Assembly: GCA_005772855.1 (NCBI GenBank)
Contig: SXIK01000176.1
Coordinates: forward strand, 1 to 42,860
DNA: 42,860 nucleotides
From: Planctomycetia bacterium
GTDB lineage: Bacteria > Planctomycetota > UBA8108 > SXIK01
Direction: 5' to 3'
Under the pieces are notes generated by a model, which saw only the letters and a list, made by a program, of their open reading frames with translations, was not told the DNA's origin and ran no database searches. How positions within the stretch are numbered: position 1 is the first letter of the stretch; every line of letters starts with the position of its first letter. The position numbers were made by a program, and so were the translations under genes. Shown piece after piece: positions 33,680-40,288 of this stretch.

Positions 33680-35239
33680 GTGACGCAGCCAACGAAATGG
33701 GAGAGGGTTCGGGACAGAGTCGCTCCCTTCCTCGAATTGCCCAGCAAGAAGCGGTTCTTGCGAGAGCTTGGCGCTGTGCTCAAGTCCGAGTTGACCGATG
33801 ATCCAGAGGAAGATCTGGAATCTCACAGCCGCGCGGCAATTCTTGTCTCCGCTCTTGGGCATCCCACTCTCGCCCTGAGCTGGCTTGACAGCTTTGGCGC
33901 ATCCTGTCGCGACGACGCACGTCTTGCCCCCCAGGTGAACGAATCGATCCGGGTCGTCCGCGTTGTTATCTTGATGAACGCACGGCGTCGCGAAGAGTCG
34001 GACGCTCTCTACGAGTCCATCGATTGGTCCAAGAGCTTCGAGAACGGCTGGATCCGGAACCTCCGCCTCGCAAAGGCGGTTACTGACAATCGAAGGGACT
34101 TCGTAATCGAAGCGTTGCGCTCCCGGAAGAGTTCCACGCTTCGCCTGTCAAGGAAAGATCGAGCAGCCACGCTCTTGCTCCTGGCAGAGCACTTTCTTTG
34201 CAACCAAAGTGACCACTGTCGCGCGGAAGGCATCCTCGGGAAGGCGCGAGAGATCTTTGCCGCCGAGGATCACTTCGACTGGCACTGGGGGCTTGCGAGA
34301 GTGGATGAAATGTTGGGCCTGATTGCTCTGCACCAGGACCGACCCGAGGAGTCCAGGCGCTCTTGCAGGGACGCTGCTTGGCGATATGCCTCCCTGGGCC
34401 TCCAGGCGGCTGCCAATCGATCCACCTCCGTGGAGGCCGAAGCCCAAATCTGCCTGGCTGAATACGCCAAAGCGCGGGAGTTGTTGTGCAAAGTCCTGGC
34501 CAGCCCGCCGGGGGCACGGGATGCACGACGACAGGAGGCTCCCGGGGCGATGATGGCCCGGGCACGGCTTGCGGTGGTACTCAGCTTCGAAAACAAGACT
34601 GCCGAGGCACTCCAATGGCTCCAGAAAGCGACTCGTTGGCTCAAGCGGTGTGACACGCCCAAGTACCGCGCGATTTACCTGGAGCTAAAAGCCCGTGTTC
34701 TGGGCTATTCCGGAAAACCCGCCCTCCTCTCGAGAGCCTTCCTGGCTCTCGATCAAGCCGAGAGTCTCTACTCGCAGATCGGCGACGGATACGAGTTGGG
34801 TCTGACGAGGGTACGCTGCCTGCGTGCAGAGCTTTACATTCGCAAGAATCAGGCACGAGCTGCTCTGGACGAGGTCGCTCTGTGCGCCCGGACCCGAGCC
34901 TATCAAATGCACCGGCAGCTTCAAGACGATGTCCTTCTCGTCAAGAGTCGAGCCCTGCTCCTGAAGGACGTGCCACGGCCGGACCGGCTCTATGAGGATG
35001 TGCTCAGCAATCTTGGCCTGGCGCGCAACCCTGTCACGCTCTTCCGGGTCTGCGCCAACCTCTACCTTTACAGCTGGGATCTCAAGGACGACCTCGAGCT
35101 CATGGACTACCACCTCCGTCAGGTGAACCGCATGGCGGAGCACCTCCCGGGGCCCACATTCGCGCGCCTCTATACCGAGCACGTCACCCTGCCAATTCTC
35201 GAAAGGGCCATGGTCAAGACGCTCAGGATAAGCTCTTGA
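33680..35239 (+). CDS. TPR-like helical repeat protein, function unknown
   Basis: 519 aa, no signal peptide or membrane helix, so probably cytoplasmic. Nearly all helical, with pairs of helices resembling tetratricopeptide repeats, e.g. around LGKAREIFAAEDHFDWHWGLARVDEMLGLIA and AEALQWLQKATRWLKRC, and EAEAQICLAEYAKARELL. Such scaffolds bind other proteins; similar ones occur as C-terminal parts of transcription or kinase regulators, but no other domain is present here. GGAGG six bases before GTG 33680 sets the start. It ends 49 bases before the convergent pseudouridine synthase. No family name can be given. Confidence 0.7.
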   Translation: MTQPTKWERVRDRVAPFLELPSKKRFLRELGAVLKSELTDDPEEDLESHSRAAILVSALGHPTLALSWLDSFGASCRDDARLAPQVNESIRVVRVVILMNARRREESDALYESIDWSKSFENGWIRNLRLAKAVTDNRRDFVIEALRSRKSSTLRLSRKDRAATLLLLAEHFLCNQSDHCRAEGILGKAREIFAAEDHFDWHWGLARVDEMLGLIALHQDRPEESRRSCRDAAWRYASLGLQAAANRSTSVEAEAQICLAEYAKARELLCKVLASPPGARDARRQEAPGAMMARARLAVVLSFENKTAEALQWLQKATRWLKRCDTPKYRAIYLELKARVLGYSGKPALLSRAFLALDQAESLYSQIGDGYELGLTRVRCLRAELYIRKNQARAALDEVALCARTRAYQMHRQLQDDVLLVKSRALLLKDVPRPDRLYEDVLSNLGLARNPVTLFRVCANLYLYSWDLKDDLELMDYHLRQVNRMAEHLPGPTFARLYTEHVTLPILERAMVKTLRISS

Positions 35240-35288
35240 CAACCCATTGAACAGGTCCGCACGAGTTGGGGATGGCTCGGAAAAACAG

Positions 35289-36068
35289 CTACGGAATTTT
35301 TTCGCCGCGCAATTTCTCGAGAGGCCCCGCGAGTCGGCTTGAAAACGGCGCCTCAAGCTTGAGAAAGTGACCCGACCTCGGGTGGCGCAACTCGACGCGA
35401 TACGCGTGGAGAAACATGTGCTTGAGTCCAATCTGATCCGCCAGACGACGGTTGGCGGCAAGATCTCCATAACGAGCGTCGCAGGCAATGGGAAATCCCC
35501 GCGATGACGTCTGCACCCTGAGCTGATGGGTGCGGCCCGTCTCTGGCCAGAGCGCCAGGAGCGAGAGCCCCCAGGGCTCGAAGGCCTCCACCACCGAGTA
35601 CCTGGTCACCGCGTTGGGTCGACCCCGCGCCACCTGCACCACAGCCTGGCCGCCCTTCGACACCTTCTGCAAACAGTCCGCCCACTCGCCCTGCCGCTTC
35701 GAGGGCACACCCACGACCAGCGCCCGATACTCCTTCGTCACCTCTCGGTGGAAGAAGGCCTCCTTGAGGGTCGCTGAGCTGGTCGAGTCGAAGGTGAGGA
35801 GAATGATTCCGCTCGTCTCCTGGTCCAGGCGGTGGACGAGGTAAACCTGCCGCTGACGGCCCTCGGCCGGATCCACGCGGTAGAGCTCTCGCTCAAAATC
35901 GTAAGTGCCCCGCACCAGAGCGTTGCAAACCCTCGCCGTCGGCGGGTTCGGGTGGGACAGAATCCCTGCGGGTTTGTCGAGCGCCCAGATGGTCGCATCA
36001 CGATAAACCTCGCGCACGCCAGGGTGAAGGAATCCAGAGAGGTCATCGGTCGGGTTGTCAGAGGGCAT
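35289..36068 (-). CDS. RluA-family pseudouridine synthase
   Basis: Predicted RNA pseudouridine synthase of 259 aa. The catalytic block is YLVHRLDQETSGIILL (D in HRLD), followed by KEYRALVVG and the ARPETGRTHQLRVQ-type motif, here LWPETGRTHQLRVQTSSRGFPIACDARYG. A leading stretch matches DKPAGILSHPNPP. There is no S4 domain, so it belongs to the short RluA/RluC-like or YqcB/TruC-like members, and the target RNA cannot be told. It is divergent from hisH; the 35-base gap holds overlapping -10-like sequences. No good ribosome binding site precedes ATG 36068. Confidence 0.88.
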   Translation of the reverse strand: MPSDNPTDDLSGFLHPGVREVYRDATIWALDKPAGILSHPNPPTARVCNALVRGTYDFERELYRVDPAEGRQRQVYLVHRLDQETSGIILLTFDSTSSATLKEAFFHREVTKEYRALVVGVPSKRQGEWADCLQKVSKGGQAVVQVARGRPNAVTRYSVVEAFEPWGLSLLALWPETGRTHQLRVQTSSRGFPIACDARYGDLAANRRLADQIGLKHMFLHAYRVELRHPRSGHFLKLEAPFSSRLAGPLEKLRGEKIP

Positions 36069-36090
36069 TCTGTAACTGTGAAAAGGGGGT

Positions 36091-36096
36091 TATCTT
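36091..36096 (+). promoter_or_regulatory. -10 box before hisH, possible leaderless start, overlapping a divergent -10
   Basis: TATCTT (36091-36096) ends 7 bases before ATG 36104 of hisH. On the opposite strand the same bases give TAAGAT and TATAAG, suitable for the divergent pseudouridine synthase gene about 26 bases away. No good -35 was found for hisH; AAAGGGGG (36083-36090) is 14 bases from the ATG, too far for a usual ribosome binding site. Confidence 0.4.
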
Positions 36097-36103
36097 ATAG
36101 GGT

Positions 36104-36742
36104 ATGCCTTCCCCGATCGCCATCCTGGATTACGGCGCCGGCAACCTGACGAGCGTCGCTTGCGCCGTGCGCCACCTCGGCCGCGAGCCGTTCATTACTC
36201 GCGACCCGGACCAGATCCGCAAGGCAGAGCGGGTGATTTTCCCTGGCGTCGGGGCGGCGGGAGCATCCATGGAGCACTTGAACCGCCTTGGACTGGCAGA
36301 GGCCTTCGTCGATGTCTACCGCGCTGGCCGACCCGTCCTCGGCATCTGCATCGGCTGTCAGATCACACTTGCTTTTAGCGAAGAGGACGGCGGGACCCGC
36401 TGCCTCGGCCTCTTCCCGGGCTCGGTGCGACGCTTCCAGTTCCCACCCGGCGTGAGGCGGAAGGTCCCCCACATGGGGTGGAACGAGGTTCTGTTCCAAG
36501 GGCGCCACCCCGTCTTCCGTGGCCTGCCCCGAGGCAGTCAGTTCTATTTCGTACACAGCTACTATCCCTCGCCCGACGATCCCTCCGTCGTCGAAGGCAC
36601 CGCCAGTTATGGCGGGATCCGCTTCGCGGCGGCCCTCGCCCGGGAAAACCTCGCCGCTGTGCAGTTCCATACGGAGAAGAGCGGCCCACCAGGCCTCAAG
36701 ATCCTCGAGAACTTTCTCTCCTGGAACGGAAACGGCGTCTGA
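36104..36742 (+). CDS. hisH: Imidazole glycerol phosphate synthase, glutaminase subunit HisH
   Basis: Class I glutamine amidotransferase that supplies ammonia to HisF in histidine biosynthesis. The 212-aa protein has the oxyanion block ILDYGAGNLTSV, nucleophile C82 (LGICIGCQ) and H189/E191 (VQFHTEKSG). GICIGCQ differs from the usual GICLGMQ only at flanking positions. HisF follows by 12 bases, as expected for partner subunits. The start is preceded by a -10 box rather than a ribosome binding site. Confidence 0.94.
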   Translation: MPSPIAILDYGAGNLTSVACAVRHLGREPFITRDPDQIRKAERVIFPGVGAAGASMEHLNRLGLAEAFVDVYRAGRPVLGICIGCQITLAFSEEDGGTRCLGLFPGSVRRFQFPPGVRRKVPHMGWNEVLFQGRHPVFRGLPRGSQFYFVHSYYPSPDDPSVVEGTASYGGIRFAAALARENLAAVQFHTEKSGPPGLKILENFLSWNGNGV

Positions 36743-36754
36743 AGAAACCACAGC

Positions 36755-37537
36755 ATGCTATCAAAACGCGTCATTGTCTGCCTCGACGTCCGCAACCGAA
36801 AGACGACGAAAGGAATCAAGTTCCAGGGCAACGTTGACATAGGCGATCCCGTCGAGATGGGCAAGCAGTACTACCGCGAGGGAGTCGACGAGCTCGTCTT
36901 CTACGACATCACCGCTTCGGCCGAGAATCGCCCCATGGATATCGAGATGGTGCGGGAGGTGGCTCAACGGATTTTCATCCCGTTTTCCGTGGGTGGCGGA
37001 ATTCGCTCGCTCGATGACATGCGGGCGGTGCTCCTCGCCGGAGCGGAGAAAGTGAGTGTCAATTCGCTCGCCGTAAAGAATCCCGCGATCATCGCCGAGG
37101 GCGCGAAGGCTTTCGGGAGTCAATGCATTGTGCTAGGAATGGACGCCCTGCGGGTCGATCCGGGTGTGAAGATCCCCTCCGGCTACGAAGTGGTTGTGAA
37201 GGGCGGCAGGGAGCGAACCGGCATCGACGCAATCCGCTGGGCGAAGGAGGCCGAGAAGCTCGGCGCGGGCGAGATCTGCGTCAATTCAATCGATGCTGAC
37301 GGGACGAAGGCGGGCTACGAGCTCAACCTGACATCGCAAATCGCTGAAGCTGTGGGAATTCCAGTGATTGCGTCGGGCGGCGCCGGCAAGCCGGAGCACT
37401 TGCTGGAGGTGCTCACGAAGGGACAGGCGGATGCCGCGCTGATCGCAAGCATGGTGCACTACGGCGAGTACACCATTCCCCAAATCAAAGACTATCTGGC
37501 TTCGCGCGGTGTTCGGGTGAGGATTCCGTTGATTTGA
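36755..37537 (+). CDS. hisF: Imidazole glycerol phosphate synthase, cyclase subunit HisF
   Basis: (Beta/alpha)8 barrel enzyme that uses HisH-derived ammonia to make imidazole glycerol phosphate and AICAR. The 260-aa protein has the two catalytic aspartates, D11 (VCLDVRN) and D130 (LGMDALRV), with phosphate-binding SVGGGIRS and [13 protein letters not shown]. The N-terminal [27 protein letters not shown] variant resembles HisF from delta-proteobacteria-type lineages more than the CLDVKDGRVVKG form. An alternative HisF-like role in surface sugar amidation was considered, but HisH next to it and intact catalytic residues support histidine synthesis. No other his genes are in the window, so they are scattered. 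Confidence 0.94.
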   Translation: MLSKRVIVCLDVRNRKTTKGIKFQGNVDIGDPVEMGKQYYREGVDELVFYDITASAENRPMDIEMVREVAQRIFIPFSVGGGIRSLDDMRAVLLAGAEKVSVNSLAVKNPAIIAEGAKAFGSQCIVLGMDALRVDPGVKIPSGYEVVVKGGRERTGIDAIRWAKEAEKLGAGEICVNSIDADGTKAGYELNLTSQIAEAVGIPVIASGGAGKPEHLLEVLTKGQADAALIASMVHYGEYTIPQIKDYLASRGVRVRIPLI

Positions 37538-37579
37538 GACCCGACCACTATCCGTGCGCCGACTGCCATTTTTTGGCCA

Positions 37580-37607
37580 CTTTACGCTCGAGTCTGACCC
37601 GTATAAT
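37580..37607 (+). promoter_or_regulatory. Predicted promoter of the 37722 gene
   Basis: A perfect TATAAT (37602-37607) with a weak -35 CTTTAC (37580-37585) at 16 bases. Transcription would start near 37614, leaving a leader of about 108 bases before ATG 37722. A short GCCA/TGGC stem around a T-run (about 37566-37577) just upstream may end the his transcript. Confidence 0.5.
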
Positions 37608-37721
37608 CGACGCGTTCCTCCCCCCATTCTGAGTCGGATTTGACTCGCAGTTTCGGCGCGCGCAGCTCGTCTGCAGCCACCGCCACAGGTGCAAGGGTAT
37701 GTTCCCAAGGAGAGCGTATCG

Positions 37722-38993
37722 ATGAAATCACAACGGATCGTGTTGATTCTTCCCGGCGCAGCCTTGATCGCATGGGCAGCGTTCCAGCCGTCCTGCGCCT
37801 GGGCCGACACTGTCCACCTCAAAAACGGCAGGAAGCTTGACGGCAAGATCACCGACAACCGGGGATCCTCCGGCCTGGTGATTGTCGAGGTGGGCGAAGT
37901 CGGTCGAGTCACTTTGAAGGCCGCCCAGATCGAGAGAATCGAAGCCTCCATGCCCCCTGGTGACGTCAAGAAGGAGCGCGTGTCCATCACTCTTGGCCGC
38001 AGCAGCGAGTATTACGGAGCAAAGTCCATCGAGGGGCACGTCTCCCCGGAAAGCGATGAGTCGAAGCTCGTGCTCGCCGTGCCCGGCGGGAAGATCGAGA
38101 TCCCGACGAGTGGCATCGCGAAAACGACGAAGCTCGAGGATAAGCTGCCGCCGATTGTGAACGCCTCGGATCCTGCCCTCCCGGCCCGTACGATCAAGAC
38201 AACACACCTGATCACGCTCACGAACGGCCGCAAGCTCCAGGGCAACCTGGTGAAGACGGCTGACTGGGAGCCAGTGAAGCTGCAGGTTGGGCCGATGGGC
38301 ACGATCTCCATACCAAGGAAAAATATTGCGGCCGACGGAATCAAGGAGTCGGAGGGCATGATAGCCCTGCCCGAGGAGAGCAAGGCCCCCGTGACTCCAC
38401 AAAAGGCGCCGCCGACCCCGGAGGAGACGAAGGCCCAACTGAAAGCCGAGCTTCGAGACGAGCTGATCCGGGAGGTGCTCGAGAAGTTGCTGGAGGAGAA
38501 GCTCGAGCAGGCGGTGGACCTGCAGAAGGCCCCTACAGTCGGCTTTGAAAACCAGAACGTTCTCTCGAACGACCAGATCCTGGAAATCCAGGATGCGGTG
38601 CGCGAGCTGAGCCGGCAGCGCGCCCAGAACCGGGTACGGGCCGAGCGCCGCCTGGGAGACATGGGGAGCGCTGTTCTCCCCTACCTCGAGCCGGTGGCAC
38701 ATCACCCGTTCGATCTAACACGGCGAGCGGTGCAACGGATTGTGCGCGACCTTGGTGACTGGCGAGGAGCCCGAATCGCGATCGAAGCCTTGAACGATTC
38801 CGACGGGTGGGTCAGGGACCTGGCACACGAGGCCCTGAAGAGCCTCCTGCCCGCCTCGATACCTTATTCCGCGAACTTCAACGAGGGCGCCCGGCTCAAA
38901 TCGCAGGAAGAGTATCGTGCACTGTGGGATGCGACAGTTCGCGCGGCGGCGCGGGACTCAGTTCTGAGCAAGATTGCCATGACATCCCGTTGA
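37722..38993 (+). CDS. Secreted planctomycete-type 'NGRKL' protein with HEAT-like C-terminus
   Basis: 423 aa with a signal peptide (MKSQRIVLILPGAALIAWA... CAWA). The N-terminal half has repeats of a small beta motif, DTVHLKNGRKLDGKI, later KLVLAVPGGKIEIP and HLITLTNGRKLQGNL, a style common in Planctomycete secreted proteins. A Pro-rich linker and a charged coiled coil (EETKAQLKAELRDELIREVLEKLLEEKLEQAV) follow, and the last 110 residues look like HEAT repeats (ERRLGDMGSAVLPYLEPV ... IEALNDSDGWVRDLAHEALKSL). AAGGAGAG nine bases before ATG 37722 sets the start. A binding role is likely; no enzyme motif seen. Confidence 0.72.
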   Translation: MKSQRIVLILPGAALIAWAAFQPSCAWADTVHLKNGRKLDGKITDNRGSSGLVIVEVGEVGRVTLKAAQIERIEASMPPGDVKKERVSITLGRSSEYYGAKSIEGHVSPESDESKLVLAVPGGKIEIPTSGIAKTTKLEDKLPPIVNASDPALPARTIKTTHLITLTNGRKLQGNLVKTADWEPVKLQVGPMGTISIPRKNIAADGIKESEGMIALPEESKAPVTPQKAPPTPEETKAQLKAELRDELIREVLEKLLEEKLEQAVDLQKAPTVGFENQNVLSNDQILEIQDAVRELSRQRAQNRVRAERRLGDMGSAVLPYLEPVAHHPFDLTRRAVQRIVRDLGDWRGARIAIEALNDSDGWVRDLAHEALKSLLPASIPYSANFNEGARLKSQEEYRALWDATVRAAARDSVLSKIAMTSR

Positions 38994-39280
38994 GCAAGTC
39001 CACGCGGCAACCTCGCGAGCCCCGGCCCGCACCGATCTGACCACAACCTGGTTGAATCGTACAATGGCAGGCTTGAGAGTCCCTGCCTTCCCCTGTTAGT
39101 TGGAATTTTCGTGACGGCAGCGCCAGGACGCAAGGGCCTCCTCCAAAGGTCTGGGAGTAAGTCCGCAGTGACGCGAAGGGCCTTCAGCTGCGTCGCCCAG
39201 GTATACCTCGCGCGCCCACACGTGAGACATTCCGAATGGGCAGAGGAGGACCATCTCAAGTCTTCTGCTCTTTTCTGCTG
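38994..39280. other. Non-coding stretch with a promoter, leading into the hairpin array
   Basis: I see no convincing gene here. It holds a predicted promoter (39037-39065), then a small GGCAGG/CCTGCC stem (39066-39087) at the expected transcript start. The reading frames crossing it on both strands show no family resemblance. Confidence 0.5.
39037..39065 (+). promoter_or_regulatory. Predicted sigma-70 promoter with no protein gene directly downstream
   Basis: CTGACC (39037-39042), exactly 17 bases, TACAAT (39060-39065). Transcription would start near 39072 and run into the hairpin array and the decayed DUF4338 gene, so the product may be a non-coding RNA or a relic. Confidence 0.45.
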
Positions 39281-39544
39281 GTGGGGGAGGCGGACCCTCC
39301 CCCACGACGGCTCGCCGTCCGAGCGGAGGGAGGGCGGAGGCAACAACGCCACGCGGCCCATCCGGTCGCACGCTGCGCGTGCGCCTCCGGGCCAGGCTCT
39401 CGGGAGCCGCCAGCTCTCGCTGGCGCCGGCTCCCTCCGAGCCGTTTGCGGCTCCGCCAGCGCGCCGCCAACCCCCGCCTCCGCGCCGGATGGGCGCCGGG
39501 CGCCTCTGGCGCGAGCAGCCGCCACCTTTCGCAGGCTGCAAAAG
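39281..39544. repeat. Array of seven GC-rich hairpins
   Basis: Successive inverted repeats within 264 bases: GTGGGGGAGG/CCTCCCCCAC (39281-39305, perfect 10 bp, loop 5); GACGG/CCGTC (39306-39319); GCACGC/GCGTGC (39368-39382) nested in CCGG/CCGG (39363-39390); GGGAGCCG-CCAGC/GCTGG-CGGCTCCC (39402-39434, 13 bp with a 3-base bulge, loop TCTC); GAGCCG/CGGCTC (39438-39453); GCGCC/GGCGC (39500-39512); CTTTCGCAG/CTGCAAAAG (39526-39544, one mismatch). Reading frames across it give only low-complexity Arg/Pro/Ala. It ends about 20 bases before recognisable DUF4338 coding sequence. It may be a structured RNA, a mobile-element end or a repeat family; which one is not known. Confidence 0.6.
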
Positions 39545-39566
39545 GTCTCTTCACTGCCCGCGTGCG

Positions 39567-40057
39567 GTATATATTGGCTACAAGCCGTTGTCGGGAGACC
39601 CAATTCGGTACCTGGTTTTCGGCGACGGGAACCTCCTGGCCGCTCTGGGCTTCGGATCTGCTGCCGGAAGATCGCGCCACGGGATCGCTTCATCGGCTGA
39701 TTCCTAGAGCAGCGCAGGAGAAACATCCACCTCGTTGTGAACAATGCTCGCTTCCTGATCTTCCCCTGGGTGACATCGCGGAATCTGGCTTCGCGAATCC
39801 TCGCCCGTGTGCTCCAGGAGCTGCCGCTCGCCTGGCAAGAGCGCCATGGGTACCGGCCGGTTCTACTGGAGACCTTCATCGATCGGGACCGCTTCCGGGG
39901 AACCTGCTATTGGGCAGCCAATTGGATCTTGGTAGGCCAGGCACAGGGTTGCGGGAAGCTGGATCGAAAACACGAGCGCTCACTGCCAGTGAAGGACATC
40001 CTTCTTTACCCACTCCACAAGCGCTTCCGTCAGAAACTGCTCGATTCCCCGCAGTAA
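39567..40057 (+). pseudogene. Decayed DUF4338 (DruA-like) gene fragment
   Basis: The encoded fragment reads YIGYKPLSGDPIRYLV and GDGNLLAALGFGSAA in one frame to 39665. A single-base loss there (GCC-GG for GCC-TGG) moves it to the frame that continues KIAPRDRFIG. An in-frame TGA follows at 39698-39700 where the family has Trp. The same frame then runs on, LEQRRRNIHLVVNNARFLIFPWV, to a normal-looking C-terminus (KDILLYPLHKRFRQKLL). DUF4338 is the domain of DruA in Druantia anti-phage systems and also occurs as stand-alone, often multi-copy genes. The N-terminal half is missing and the hairpin array sits in its place. ATG/GTG starts at 39737 would allow only a 106-aa remnant. Two independent lesions make decay more likely than sequencing error. 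Confidence 0.75.
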
Positions 40058-40288
40058 GCTGACGGACGGGAACGGGTTTACTGAATGTTTACGGCCTGTG
40101 GGGCAAGTCCGAAGCGCTAAGGCTATTTGCGGTTCCTGAAGTCGTGGCGCGCAGGTAGGATGGCGAAGTTCCGCGCAGAAAAGTGCAAGATGTCGTGACA
40201 GATAGCTGAGCTGCGTCTCATCGCTCAATATCGGACATCCAGCGCCCCCACTTGATCCGGCGAGCTCTGAGAATTGCACATACCGGCC
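40058..40288. other. Intergenic region without recognised gene
   Basis: Between the decayed gene and the end of the convergent surface-protein gene. A short direct repeat GTTTAC-(5)-GTTTAC-like (about 40076-40093) is the only feature noticed. Confidence 0.3.

Noticed and set aside
32716-33783. 355-codon - strand frame covering the secreted unknown gene
   Set aside because: The + strand frame has a signal peptide and a GGGGGA ribosome binding site; this one has neither. Kept as a small doubt only.
36755-37537. HisF-like protein of a surface-polysaccharide amidation pathway
   Set aside because: hisH is 12 bases upstream and both catalytic aspartates are intact; no polysaccharide genes are nearby.
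39111-39707. 198-codon + strand frame across the hairpin array
   Set aside because: Its first 150 residues are low-complexity Arg/Pro/Ala from GC-rich hairpins; only its end matches DUF4338, and it then leaves the family frame.
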